Assembly (NCBI GenBank): GCA_032358165.1
Contig: JAALGY010000057.1
Span: 558,001 to 622,000, forward strand
Origin: Diplosphaera chodatii
Lineage: Eukaryota > Chlorophyta > Trebouxiophyceae > Prasiolales > Stichococcaceae
Length of the DNA stretch: 64,000 bases
Direction of reading: 5' to 3'
Of the stretch, positions 33,217 to 45,948 are shown in pieces. Under the pieces are notes generated by a model. The model saw nothing but the letters and a program-made list of their open reading frames with translations. It did not search any database and was not told the DNA's origin. Position 1 is the first letter of the stretch, and every line of letters starts with the position of its first letter. The translations under genes and the position numbers were made by a program.

Positions 33217-36200
33217 TCAAGCATCTGCACCACTGCTCGGAGCAGCAAATGCTACTGCAATGTCGCTGCCCCTGCTCACAGAGCTCAGCAGCAGCTCGCG
33301 CGACGCAGCGGCTGCAACCGCTACGCGCTTCAGGGCCGCTTGCCTGGACTCCGCTCCCTTCACCTGCGCGGCGCTGCTCTGAGTGGGGGCAGGAGACACC
33401 GCCAGTCCGCTGTTGTGCGCTGCAGCAAGTGCCAGGAGTGCAGCGAAGCACCGCTGCAAACACACAGTGTGTCAGTTTTGCCAATCACGTTGGACCGCAA
33501 GCGACCGATGCTGTGAGGAACTCACAACAGCCACAGCAGCACGACTCAGGCGGCACACCCATTGCTCGTGCTGTCGGCAGCCCCATGGGTTCTTCGTCCC
33601 TTGCTGACAGCCCAGTGAGAACCCACCTGCGCTGAGGGCGGTGTGCCGCCTGCATCTCGTGGCAGGCCAACAACCAGCCGCGACAGCAGCGCTGTCGGTG
33701 GCTTTGCACCCGCAGTGCTGCCATGAGCACGATGCGCATCCTCTGGAGCCTCTCCATCTGCCAGTTCCTGCGGCAGGGCATGGGGGAATGTCACTGACCT
33801 GCTGCGAGGTGCAGCTGGGCTTGCCTGCGCCAACACTTTCCTGGCCGGCAAGGCCTACGAGGGACCAAGCAGCTAGCACACTCACTTGCACATCGCATGC
33901 AGCCGGGGCAGGCGGCGGCGCAACCGCAAGGCTGCTCAGCTGCGTCACCAGCCCCGCCACCAGTCGGCGCATGCCCACATGGCCGCTCTCCCGCTTCTGG
34001 GTGGCCTGATACACAGCACGATCCGGCAGGCTTGTGGATATAAGATGGAGATGCACGACGGTCTGCCTCAGTGCATTCAGCCATTCAGCTATTGTCACGC
34101 CAGCAAAGCACAGGCGCTGCAGCGCTGTGCACTCGTGGTCTGCACACCTTGAGCACAGCTTCCAGCAGGTCATGCCTGGCGCGTTTGCGGGTGTGCAGCC
34201 CTGCACGCAGAGGCACAGTCATCCACCAGTGCAGCTCTTGCAGTCCTGGCCGTCTGTCGGCCAGTGGGCCAGACATGCATAGCAAGAGCGTTTGGAGGCG
34301 CAGCAGCCATCAAATATGTAAAGCAATGCAGGTCAGGTCACAGCAATCTGAACCAGCAAGGGCCACACCTGCTTGGGGCGCCACCTGCATCCCTGCATGA
34401 GTAGCTGCTGCCGCAGCGCCGCCGCTGTCCTCTTCGTATACGATCTCACAGCCGCCGCCGCCGTCATCGTCGCTGCAGGGGTCATCCACGCCATTCTGCA
34501 GCGCCTCAGCCAGTACTAGTTCTCCAGCATTGCAGAGACCGGCAGCTGCTGCACGAATCGCCTGCGCTGCTCCATCTGCAGCAGGGGTGCATGGGCTGCA
34601 AAGCTCGGTCATGCCCGCAGCTGCATCTGCGTCGCAGGGCGGCGCCTGCGGTGGCCGCGGTGCATGCGGCGGCCCAGTGTTGGAAGCTGCAGCTTGCAGC
34701 ACCGACGGACTGCCTGGCAGCGCTGCCTGCTGCAAAGCAGTGACTTGGTGTTGCGCTGGACTGCCAGCTGGTCGAATGGTGGCAGCGGGGCTGCCACCAG
34801 CTGCATCTGCATCGGAACCGCCGTCGCTGGAGCCGTCACTGTCAATGATGGGGATGCAGTCGTCAGCGTCACCCTCCCAGCTGCCGGCTGCAGCATCCGG
34901 GTGTGTCCGAAGTGCCATTATGTGCTGCTCTGCAGCTTGTGCCAACCTCTGCAGTGATGTCTGCTGCTGCTGGCCCAGTAGCAGCTGCTGCGGTGCATGG
35001 GACATGGGACAGGCTCCATACCGCAAATCAAGCAAGGCCCCATCGGCTGTGGTGTCACTTGGATGTGGTGTCAGCTGCTCCCTTGCCTGCTGTAGGGCTG
35101 CGTGATGGTCTGCGCTTAGCAAGTCGTCAGGTGTACAAGCCCACCCTGGGGCGCTGCTGACCACAATGTCCTCTTGGCCAGCAGGTGGCTCCTCGAAGAC
35201 GAGCTCAACACCCGGCAGGCCATCTGCATCTGCTGCTGCTGTTGCTGTCATGCCATCGCTTTGCTGTGCTGACATGGCATCCTGAGTGTGCAAGGCGATG
35301 CCTGCTGCTGGCTCTTGTTGCGGATCATGCTGCCAGTGATGTGATGGCAACAGTGGCGGCTGTCCATCAGTCTGCTGCGCCTCCCCATGCCTAGTTGACA
35401 GAGGCTCAGAAACTGACGGCAGGTCGAACGTTGCATCGTAGTCGACACACTGGGACGCTGGCTCATCATCGTCATCCGCTGCAGAGATGACCACACGACT
35501 GCTGGTGCATGGTGCTTGATGACATGCTGGTGTGCCAATGCGACGGTCTCCGCACCTCAGCAGAGTTCTTGCCAGTGCACCACAGCCGAACTTTGCCAGC
35601 AGCAGTGCATAACGAAGATGCCTTGGTGAAAGCGCTTACCAAAGACGCCAGTGTTGTACGCCCAGCTGACGCCACTGCTGGCAGGCTCAAACCGCTGCTG
35701 CTGCTGCTGCTGCTGCTGGGGTGGTGCTGCCGCCACGTAGCTGGTGTCATTCCACTCCCTGGGGTCGAAGCTGTCCAGCAGCGCAAGAGCCTCGTCCGCC
35801 GCTGCAGATGTGGCGATCCAGCAGTTGGCGGGCATGATTGCTGCTTGGATATGGTGGTTCAGCAATGCAACATCTGCTGGACATACATGTACTGTTTTTA
35901 CCTGTGAACACCTGGTCTCGACATCGAAGCTACCGGGTGAACAGCTTACACACTGCTGTGCCAGATGTGTGATACCAGGAACCATGAAAGCATCACACAT
36001 TGGGGCGTTGGCCGTGCACCTGCCAGAGTGGCAGCAGCCTGGTGGCGGTCGGCCTGTATGCTGCGCAGCCGCTCGTCGCAAACTGCAGCGTGCCGTGCCT
36101 CAGCTGCCGCTTGCCGAGCAGCTTCTGCTTCTGCCTGCAGGCACAACATTTTTGGTGATCGGGCAGCCGCAGGTAGGGATGCGCCCAGCTACTGCTCTAA

Positions 36201-39200
36201 CGATTGGCTGCAGGAGTGCATGTGTCTATGCATGTACCATCGTCATACAGTGTGCTTGAAGATGTGCCAGATGTGAAGGTTGCATTCGTACATGAAGCCG
36301 TGCTTGCTCGGTTTCTGCAGCGGCTGCTGCACGCTGCTGCTGCTCCTCATACTTGGCAAACTCCTCTGCCTACTCGCGCAGTAAACAGCCCATTGAAAAC
36401 CTCCTGTGCTGGTATGGATCAGCAGCCGGTGCTGAGGTGGCTGCTGATAACGTCATGTTTCTTGCCAGTGGCAGCACAGCGCGCGCAACATGCTCTTTGC
36501 TGCGATGCCGCACGGTTGACTACAGCACTAGTGGAAGCAGAGGCGTACAGCCAGCATGGCGCGCAGGAAGTGCAGCGGCCCTGTCTGCTCCTGCCCTTCT
36601 GGCTCGTGCCCGCCCGCTGGGCTGCGCACCTCCCACTGCACCAATGTTGCCAGACTGGCCCCAGGGCCACGCTGACCCTGTAGCACCACACGTGTGATAT
36701 ATGACTACATCCGCTGCGCGGGGAGTTGTGCGCATGGGCACGTGGTGCCAGGGGACAGCACTGTGCCAGCCAGCTAGACAGGTTTGTTCATCGCCACAAC
36801 GACATGTCTTACTCTGTCATCAAAGCGTGCCTGTGTGCATATACCTTTGTGGCAGCTCTTGAGCCACGCACGGGTGGGAGCAGCAGGGCCTCGGGGTTGA
36901 GCACTGGCTTGTAGCGTGGCTTGTGACCCGCTGGCTTGCTGCATCACACGACCCATGCTTTCAGCGGTGGCATCAGGCTAGACCATGTTGGCTCGTAAAG
37001 GCAACCATGTAGCAGGCTGCATCGTGTCGATAGCAGCAGTGGCAGATCAGATGGCAATGTGGGCCTCCCGAAATCTGCAACACTCGCTGGGGAGAAGACA
37101 TCTAAGATGCATACCTGAGTAGGGTGCTGGGCCGCAGACGCTGCAGGTTGGCTACCGAGAAGTCAAACTGCAGAGCAACAGCTGCTGAAGGGTGTGCCAC
37201 TGCCACAGGCCGCACAGTCAGGCTGCCAGCAGCACCCTACACAGGCACACAGACCGTTCGGCAGGTTTAGGCATGGGGCATGTCAAGCATGTGGGTTGAG
37301 TTCTTGACCCGCCATATATTAGCTGGTGCGCTGCGCAGCAAAAGCTTGATGGCTGCCCTTGCATGCTGAGGAAAATGGATGCTTCTCAACACTTGGGTAC
37401 CTCCCGACAAGGGCGCTGGGCGGCAGCGCTCTGGCATTCTGCAGGAGCCTCGGCCTCCTGCGTATCTGCCAGGGCAGCGTCCGCCTCCGTTGCCCCATGC
37501 TGCGGCCGGCAGCAGTCGACTGCAGCAGCTGCCCGCTTACGGCCCAGCTGCGGCAGCACGCCAACTGGTGCGGGCTCGACTGGCTGCTGGCGGCCCGCAC
37601 CGCCTCCATCTGCATACACCACTTGGCTCCCATTATTATTTGTGAACTGTGCAGGACACCAGAGGTCTTTGCGGGCCTTGTGTCTGTCATGGCAGTGGCA
37701 GCACGCTCTAGCGATGTGCAGCACAGATTGCTGTGAGTTGAGTTGTTAGTGGGGACAACCTAGGTCGGCAGCGGCAGGCTCCGCCTCAACCACCTCGTCC
37801 GTGTCACTGTCCAGGACGGCCATACGCTGACGACTGTCGAGGCAACATGCGTCAGTTTTCCCGTGGGTTGGATGTTGGTGCTTGCACCTTCAAGATCAGC
37901 GCATACTGACACATGTGCAGATTAGACACCCACCTGCGCAGCTGTGGCGCCTGAGGCCGACATGCTGCGGCCGCCACTGGGTCTGTTCGAAAGCCACACC
38001 AGTCCGATCAATCGCAAATGGTGGTTGCACGATAACAGACAGCAAGCAACAACACAAGACAGGAACATTGTGCACACACCTGTATGTCCCTCTACATCAG
38101 CCTCCTCTTCGCCATCAGTGACAATGGCGTCCTCTGCATGCCAGCAGCTTTGATGCTCACCTGACGCTGTGCGTGCTGTTGACAATTGTGGACTGACTGC
38201 CACGCATGAAGACCTGCAGCAGTAGATGAGGACGTCGACAACCAATGGTCACGCACCTGATGGCATTCCATCCTCACGGCCTTCATCATCATCAGGCTCA
38301 TCGTCCTCCAGGAGCGGCGGCGGCGGCAGCCGCATGCGTCCAACACGGGTGCGGAATACTGGCATCAATGGAGCGGTGGCCGACTGCAGCTGCGCTGTTA
38401 CCGGCATGTGATGCTGCAACTCTGGCGCCTGTGCTGGTGGTGCCGAAGCGGGTTTCTGGCCTGCGACCGGTCCGGTTGATGTTCCTGCGGCTGCACGAGT
38501 AGCTGCAGCTGCTGCAGGTGCCCTCAGCTCTTGCATGCACTGGACTGTACCACTTGTATGCTGCATCTGCTGTGCTGTGGCGCACGCATCGTCAAAGATC
38601 AGCTGGCAAGCAGGTGCTGCAGGCTGTGAACCGATCGCAAGCTGGCCATCACCATGTGCCTGATCTGCACCTTCGGCAAAGGCATTCAGGTTGCCTGCGG
38701 CGGCTGTGGTGACTGCTGCTGCAGCGGCACCAGGCTCGCCTCCTGCTGTCTCGAGTGGCGAGCTGCCTTCATCCATGAAGTCGAGGGCAACGGCAGCTGT
38801 ACCATCTGCAGCCGGGCTGTCCGGCTGCTGGGTGGACTGTACAAGCTGTAGCTGTGGACTGTCACCCCTACTGAGGTCCTGGGATGCGACGGTCGGCTGC
38901 GGACTGTCAGGCGCATCCTCTGAGGTGCCCCAGTGTGCGGCATATGGTGGCTGATTGCGCATGTCATTTGATCCAGCGCTGCCGTCGCGCGCTGCCAGCT
39001 CACTGTTGGACGGCGCCGCATGGGCAGTTGCCACGCCGCCTGCGCCGGCAGCAGTGCCTTTGCTTGGAGGCATGATGGCTGCAACTTGCTGCGCTGCACC
39101 GCCTGTTGCGCTGCTTGCAAGGCCACTGGGCCCAAAGTACTTGTCAAAGTCGGCGCGCAGGTAGCTTGGCAGCATGACCTGCACATGGAAGGCTTGCCGG

Positions 39201-40925
39201 CATGGTTGGTCAGCCCACAGCATGCGGTGCGATCTTCGGCAGCACCTGCATGCAGATGCTGCAAGTTTGCACAGAGCAGCATACAGAGCCTTCAATTGCG
39301 GTCACAAAGAGAGTCACCTCTTCTGGCTGTGGCTCAGCTTCTTCATCGTCTGAAGTCAAGTCCAGGTCCACAGGGCTCTGGTACTGCTGCAGCAGCCCCT
39401 GCGCAGCAGGACTCAAAAGTTTTGGACATGCACATTGCGTAGCTTGCAAGTAGCACACGCAATGACCAGGTGGGCGTCAGCCAGTGCAGGTAAACAGGAG
39501 CATCTAGCAGTGTGCTCACTCGCAGCTGTGAAGCAAAGCCCCGGATTGAGTCAGGATACTGCTGCAGCATGGCGTCAATGTCAACTGGTCCCGGTGGCCC
39601 ATCTGGGTACAGTCTGCACAGCAGCAGCAGCAGCAGCAGCAGCATGAGGCCATGCGCAGAGATCCACTGCACCATGGCATGGCATTCACAGATCTACCAT
39701 GGTATACATGGACTCACTCTGCGATGCCCTCCTCGAAGGAGGGTGGCCGGAAGTGTTTTGCAGGGTCTAGGGAGATTTGTGCAGAGTCCCGCAGGTTCGG
39801 GTTCTTGTCCCGCAGCATGGCCTGGACATCGTGTGCAAATGCTCACATGTCAGTGTCGTGCTGTCTGTTGTAATGATGGTGCAAACAGCTCTCTGCGGCA
39901 TTCGTGTGGACCAGCTTGCACCTCAAACTGCTGCAGGGTGGGCGGCTGCAGTGTGCCCGCCTCCAGCTGCGCCCGCAGTGCCGCCTCCCTGTCCTGCGCG
40001 CCCGCCAACTCTACATGCCAAAAGTATCTATCAACGCATGCATGATGTGTGCTATGCTGTAGGGGTGGTCGTCAGAATCAGCTTGCACGGCGTTTTGTAG
40101 TGGACACCGGCATGCGGAGCTTAGACATGATCGAGCTTGGCGAGCGTTCAACAGGTATGCTGATCAGGGACGACCTGAGGCGACATTGTCGACCCCTCCA
40201 GCAGCAGCAGCGGTCTTTGCTGACTTGGCAGGCTTGGCTGCAGCCTCGCATGCCTTCAATGCGTCCGCCGTCTGCTTCATGAGCGTCGCCTTCATGCTCT
40301 TGAGCAGCTGCATGTGCAGTGGCGCAGCATACTGACAGTGACATATAATCAAAGCGCGTGTGCATGCGGTGCCGCGCCAGCACGATAGCAGAAGTAGCAA
40401 TGCCAGGTGTTGCAAGGATGCACCTCGACGCGGGCGTGGACTTCTGCTGCAGCGCTCTCTGCAAACTCTGGACCCAGTGCAGCACTGTCCTCATCCAGTT
40501 CATCGTCCTGTGTACATGGCCCAGGGTTCTGTGAGATGCTGACGCCCAAGATCAAATGCTGCCATTCACCCCCGCATAGGGCCGCAGCACGGCTGCACAG
40601 CAGGCATTAATGAGCATGCTGCAGCCACAGGGCGCTATACCTGTGCGGTGGCATCAAATGCAGAGAGGCACAGGCGCAGGTAGCCCTCACGAAATGGGTC
40701 ACGTTTGTGCCGCTTCTTCTGGATATCCTCCAATGCGCCATCCAGCACCTTGGACAGAAAGGACAATTGAGCACCTCTATGCCAGCGTACTTGTGATGGT
40801 TTGCTCGGAAGAACATTGTAACACGGCATCATCTGGGCGCTATCTGGCACCTTCCGCTTGTCTGCTGGCCGCAGCTGGGTGCTGCTAGTGACCAGGCCTC
40901 GCACCGACGACGCCGATTGCCTGAA
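33217..40925 (-). CDS. Large acidic, glutamine-rich protein of unknown function
   Basis: Supported exons: about 40925-40851, 40748-40641, 40507-40424, 40331-40175, 40010-39922, 39821-39718, 39613-39520, 39398-39318, 39178-38257, 38133-38080, 37826-37760, an unresolved one in 37660-37400, 37236-37115, 36938-36845, 36635-36549, 36365-36292, 36134-36020, about 35803-35640, 35478-34385, 34116-33886, 33767-33627, 33453-33217 (stop). Most junctions keep phase. Features: a basic helical start (DIQKKRHKRDPFREGYLRL); repeated acidic patches (DLTSDDEEAEP, LLEDDEPDDDEGRE, VLDSDTDEVVEAEP); a coiled-coil stretch (KYEEQQQRAAAAAETEQ); a polyQ run; hydrophobic-acidic motifs like SUMO-interacting motifs (CIPIIDSDG, CEIVYEEDSG); and a helical C-terminus. 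No catalytic domain is recognised. It could be two genes; the 5' end is open. Confidence 0.55.
39619..39643. repeat. CAG trinucleotide run in an intron
   Basis: About eight CAG units lie directly beside the acceptor of the 39613-39520 exon of the (-) acidic gene, where they read CTG in the transcript. They may lengthen its pyrimidine-containing 3' splice region. Confidence 0.7.
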
Positions 40926-41791
40926 GCCAGAAGACCTTCAAGCTCTTGTGCCATTGCCATACAATCATACGGTCCGTCTGCATTGCCCGCAAATGCCACT
41001 ACTGGAGCAGTTTTCGGCATGTGCAGGCCACGGCAGGTGCGAAGTGTGTGCATAATACATGACACTGGCAACACATGGGATGGCCACATGGGCTGGCTGC
41101 ATTGCCTGCCACGAGATGCAGAGCGTTGCAGTCGTCCAACCATCCCAGCAGTCTGCTCTATCTCCAGCTGCAGGTGCGGTCTGGCGCCCCTGCAGAGTCT
41201 TGGGTACTGACAGGAAGCATATGTGCTCAGGAAAACTCACAGCAGCGACCCACGCTTGAGCTGAGCAGACCGAATCAACACCACATCAGGCAGGCATCCG
41301 TGACAAGCTGGCATGCAGCATAAGCCTCAAGTTTGCTGGCTGCCTGTGGTGCATGCACGCACTGGGCAGCTGCTGCAATTCGATCAAGGTAGGTAGCCCA
41401 GGCCGACAACGATATCATTGGTTGTTGGGCATGCACGCAAGCAACCAAATATACACCGTGACCTGCAAGTCACGAAAGCCTTGCAGGCTGGTCATCACCT
41501 GTCGTCATCGATTAGCGAGTGCAGTGCAGTCCCCACCTGTCTGCCGCTTAATAACCCAGAGGCGGCTACATGTGCAAACCCCATGTCGATGGCGTTTGCC
41601 AGCCTTGAGACACCACATGCTGCATCGTGGCAATCCTTAGCTTCATGTGAGGCGATGGACATGCATCGGCTCGGCGTGAACGTGTTGTATGCAACACTGC
41701 TGTTGGGCCATGGGTATGGGTGGCTGATGAACGGCTGCCGATGCCAGCATGTGTCTGTATTGACTGTGTGCCAACATACAGCAACACACCA
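40926..41791. other. Region upstream of the acidic gene
   Basis: It probably contains the promoter and one or more 5' exons of the (-) acidic gene. A candidate is the frame about 41035-40920 (MPKTAPVVAFAG...AQELEGLLAS), but its phase into the next supported exon is not clear. It also holds the 3' flank of the GT49 gene. Confidence 0.35.
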
Positions 41792-44668
41792 TCAACCACC
41801 AACACATAGGGGTCTGCTCAGATCATTCGCAGCCTGAGCCACTGGACGCTGTCTGTGTGCATGCGCTGCCGCAGCTAGCCTCCTGCCGCTCCCGCCACCC
41901 GCTGCCTGTGCTGCCCTGATATCTGCTGCCAGGGGGTAGAATGCCTCCCCCTGCTGTTGCCTGTGCCCCGACCACCAGGGCAGCTTCGCCTTGCACCGCA
42001 GCGTGGTGTCGTCCACGAACGGCACAAAGCGCCCCGCATCCTTCTGCCGCTGGAACATCGCCATAATGTGCGAGTGCACCCTGCAGCTAAATGATATTCG
42101 GAAATGCAGCAGCGCATGGCGTAGCAAATCCAAAGCACGCTCCATCTGTACGCGACTTTGACAGTTAGCGAAACGGTTGCATTCCAGGACTGGAGCAAAC
42201 GGGACTTGCCTGCGGTCTGGCGCCTCATAGAAGACCGTCTGCGCGCCAGAGATGCCATGGGGGCGGTGCACCACGAAGGTGTCCGGATCCACGACGAAGC
42301 TGAAGCCGGAGGAGTTCAGCGCTGCCGCATACATGATCTTGTTGCGGCCGTAGCCCCTGAAGCGCGCGTCGAACCAGGGCGTATGCTGGCGGTGCACAAT
42401 ACCCCACGGCTCATACCTGCATTAGCAAAGCGCTCTGCCTTGGGTGCTGGTGTCTCAAGCCAATGCATCCTGTGCCAGTTCATGCGATGACTCAAATCGC
42501 TGACGTCCTACCTCATGTGCGCCTTGCTTCGTTGATCGTCAACACAGCCACAGCAGCCACCGGTGCAGCTTACCTGTTGCAGTAAGTGATGCTATACTGC
42601 TGCTGTGCTGCCTTCCAGCGCTCGTAGTCTGTGCAGCCCTGCGGGAAGCGGGACTTGTTGGCACCAAAGCGCTCTATCCGGCCGCCATTGAAGGCCGCCG
42701 CTGCCACTGCCTTGCTGCCTGCGCAGTGCATGGTTGGGCACACTGCCTGCACCGCATCATCTGACAGGGCACCGCTCCCAGCGGTATACTTCATACTTCG
42801 AAAATGTGCCCTGCGTGTTGGGTCCTGACTGGCACAGTTAGTAATGACCAGCACATTACACTGGGGTAGGACTCCAGAGCGCACCCCGAGCAACATCGTA
42901 TGCTGTGTCCATGCTGCTGGTATCGAAGGCGGGCAGCACATGGTACGACATTTGGAGCGCCTCCGCCAGCAGTGCTTCCCCCCGCGGCGTGCCAGGGGCC
43001 GCCTTCTGACGAGCGGACGCCTGCGCAGGGGGCAGGGACCCACGAACTGGGCATCATGAGTCTGCTGTCACTGCCTGCATCCTATGCCTTGATGGGCAAT
43101 TTGCACAGCAAAGCGTATCAGCATGAATGTGGTCGCATGGGTAGACGCCGACATATGCAGGCCAATGCTGACATGCTCGACCCCACAGCATATGCCACCT
43201 GGGGCAGCAGGTCACCATCGAGCACGAGCACCAGCTCTGTCTGCACCAGCAGCAGCGCCCGGTTCCTGTGACCATGTGCAGACAGTAGTTCATCGTATGT
43301 ACTCGACTTTACCTGGAATATGTACATTGCAAGAGCGTGCAGTAGACATGAACAATTGCAATGTGTGCATTGCCGTATGATGAGTGGTCCCACTTCTTCT
43401 GAAGCATCAATTGCACCGCTGGTGTGGGACCCACAAGGCACCTGAGCGAGTTGACCGGAAAGAGGTGCGGCATCAGCTGGTCGCCTGGCGCGACCGCCTC
43501 GCTGAACAGCAGCACATCCAGCATGCATGTACCTTGTATCGATGCCCTGCAGCCAGGCAGTCCCAATGCAGCTGTTCGCAGAGCCAGCTGCACTAGCCAG
43601 CAGTGTTTTCAGCATGCAAGCTTGTCGACCGAGAAGGCTGTGAGCCCAGCGGCGTCCTTCAGGAGGAGACATACATGGCAGCAGGAGTTCACTCCCTCCT
43701 CAGTAGGCGCAGCCACTCACGAGCAGGAAATGTTTGCCTGTGCACCTGCTGTAGATATCCCTGACACGATGCTGTGCGCCCTTCAGTGCAGCGTCCGCCT
43801 CAGGGCTTCCGTCCACAGCCTGCACTTAACAGCACTACTGGGTGACGGATGCGTGATTACGCACATGTTGCCGAAGGAGACCTCTTCCTGTCCGGCAGCA
43901 AACATCATGGCATGACCAGTGCTGCCGACGGAGCCAGCATCATGCAGCAGATGGCCAGCGAAACAGCTTCCATGGAATGTAGGCCTACCACATATACTGC
44001 AGCAGCGAGGGGCCCGCCCCACAGCAGGCACAGCCCCTCCAGCATGTACAGTCTGCTGACATCGTATGTCACCACCGCAGTGATGTCCCCAACCGCCGCC
44101 CGCGCCTGGCTCAGCAACGCCACCTCCAGGTGCAGCCTGCAAGGGTGGCAGTTCGTCAGCATGGTTGCTGCACTATCGTCATGTCTTCAAGTCCGACATG
44201 ACAATGCCTCCTTGCTCGGCACGGCAGGCCTTGCAAGCTGCAAATGCTATGCCAAGCGCCTCATCCCCAGCTCTCTGGACGATTGTGGCAATGGGTGCAC
44301 TGCCCACACCTGGTGGGCTCCCCAGTCAGGTACATGTCCGTCGTCATTGGTCGGGGCGCTGTGGCGTTATCCTCTGCCATGCAGGCCGCCAGGTCAACCG
44401 CCGGCATGCGCGGCCCGCTGCCCGCTGCCGCCTTTGCTGGCGACGCTGTGCCGGTGCTTTTGCTGCTGCTTTTGCCGTGGCTGGCCATGTCAACGCCAGC
44501 TGCGTCTGCACTGAGGCGGACAGCATCGAAATCGCTGATCCCGTGATCATGTGGGCCACGCGTCCAGCTGATGCCTCGCGCTGCGGCAAACAGCAGCGCT
44601 GCGGCCGCTGCCAGCTGCAGCAGGCGGTTCCTCCGCTGGGCTCGGCCACTTGAGGCCTGCACAAACAT
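41792..44668 (-). CDS. LARGE/B4GAT1-type glycosyltransferase (GT49), Golgi type II membrane protein
   Basis: Exons: 44668-44334, 44136-43989, 43819-43746, 43546-43442, 43265-43199, 43020-42885, 42718-42574, 42416-42210 and 42080-41792. All junctions agree in phase. The start has a short basic cytosolic tail, a membrane anchor (LLQLAAAAALLFAAARGI), then a stem. Catalytic landmarks are DVSRLYMLEGLCLLWGGP, a DxD-type metal site in ELVLVLDGDLLP, HVLPAF, and the long acceptor-side block WFDARFRGYGRNKIMYAA...FVVHRPHG. The C-terminus holds VDDTTLRCKAKLPWW. Animal relatives add glucuronic acid or xylose to matriglycan primers. The sugar used here cannot be read from sequence. The 42210 donor reads CAG|GCAAGT, a consensus GC-AG site. 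Confidence 0.88.
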
Positions 44669-44696
44669 ACTCCACATATACACCGTCACGAACGTC

Positions 44697-44734
44697 AAAG
44701 CATTTCATGCCCTGCAAAGCATTTCACGCCCTGC
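44697..44734. repeat. Two 19-bp tandem units upstream of the GT49 gene
   Basis: AAAGCATTTCATGCCCTGC is followed at once by the same unit with one change (T to C). It lies about 30-65 bases upstream of the chosen GT49 start, within its likely promoter or 5' UTR. Confidence 0.75.
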
Positions 44735-45948
44735 AATTTCCTTCTAGAAATCAGATGTCCCATCATGCAGGATGCATTCGTGTGCAGCGTGCGCAAGTGC
44801 ACATGCAGTCTATGCTGTGTCTTACGGACCTTGGGCATTGCAATCATCTACATGGTGCAGCAGGTCCAATCATCAGCTGGCAGCCATCTGCCTGGGATTG
44901 CTCAAGGGTGAATGCCCGGCTCAAAATGACGATCTATGCCAAGTACTACCCTGCCAGTGAGTGCTCTGTGATCAGCAGCGGTCGGACGCCAGGCAGAGTC
45001 ACTTCAACCGAGCCCTCACTGGGGCCACAGCATTGTGAGTCTGTATCTAGCAGGCTTGTGGCAGGCTAAGGTGGCAGAGCTGACAGCCAGAGCTCGCCTA
45101 TCGGCCTGCCTTTCCGGTCCAGCCTTGCTCTGGTCACCTCCCTTCTGATATAGTGCCTTTCAGGTGGCGGTTGTGCTTTGCAGATCCAGGGCTTCTCTTT
45201 CAGCTGGAAAGGCACCTTGTCAGATTTCAAAGCGAGGCCAGGGTTTAGCGCATCATTGGCGGACATTGCTGCAGATTTTTCGAGGCACTTTCCCGCTTGA
45301 GATACAACCAAATCACACAGCAAAGCTTCAAAGTGAAGTGTTTGATCAAGTCATTGCACTCGGCAAACGTAGAGGCAGTGCGGTGTGCTTTTGCGCAACC
45401 CGCAGCGGCACTGCGCGCCTGAAGCGCACAAATTAGCTTGGCAGCTTCTGCGTAGTGGCAGCGCCCTGCGCCCTTGGCGCGTGTGTTTGCTAGCGTACAC
45501 AGCTGGTTCAGCGGTCGTTTGCTGAACAGCACGGCGATCAGCGCGTCGGAGGTCTGGCGTCGGCCAAACTTTTCGGAAGCTGACCAGCAGCAGGGCCACG
45601 ACCACCGCGCTTGGTGCTCGGCAGCAGCCGAGGGCGCCGACTCGTAGCACAAGCACAGGTGAGCAGGTCCCGCTGCGGCTCTGACGAGCGTGTGCGGCGT
45701 CAGCATTGGGGACAGGGACAGCGTGAGGCCTGGCCCTGTTGGTCCAGTGGGGAGCACTGCACGTTCAAGCGCATAGTGGTCCGTGGCCCGCCCGCCTGCA
45801 AATGATCCAATGTATATGGCATGCTGATACAACTGGCTGCGCAGCAGTTGTGAAGTAGCTCACTACCTTCGCAGCACTGGTATGCTCTGAACAGATGTCC
45901 ATGTCGCCTCAGAAACCAAGTACATCCTGATCCCACAGGCGCGGCGCC
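44735..45948. other. Divergent intergenic region between GT49 and kinase genes
   Basis: It holds promoters for the (-) glycosyltransferase and the (+) kinase. Apart from the small ORF described separately, open frames here lack splice support or domains. Confidence 0.45.
45066..45266 (-). CDS. Small hypothetical protein, 66 residues
   Basis: An ATG-started frame (MSANDALNPGLALKSD...) ends in TGA at 45066. It is rich in charged residues (PPPERHYIRREVTRARLDRK) and has little low-complexity sequence, so it looks more coding than neighbouring frames. The frame also extends upstream to an ATG at 45323. It could be a stand-alone small gene or the last exon of a spliced one. No family is recognised. 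Confidence 0.3.
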   Translation of the reverse strand: MSANDALNPGLALKSDKVPFQLKEKPWICKAQPPPERHYIRREVTRARLDRKGRPIGELWLSALPP

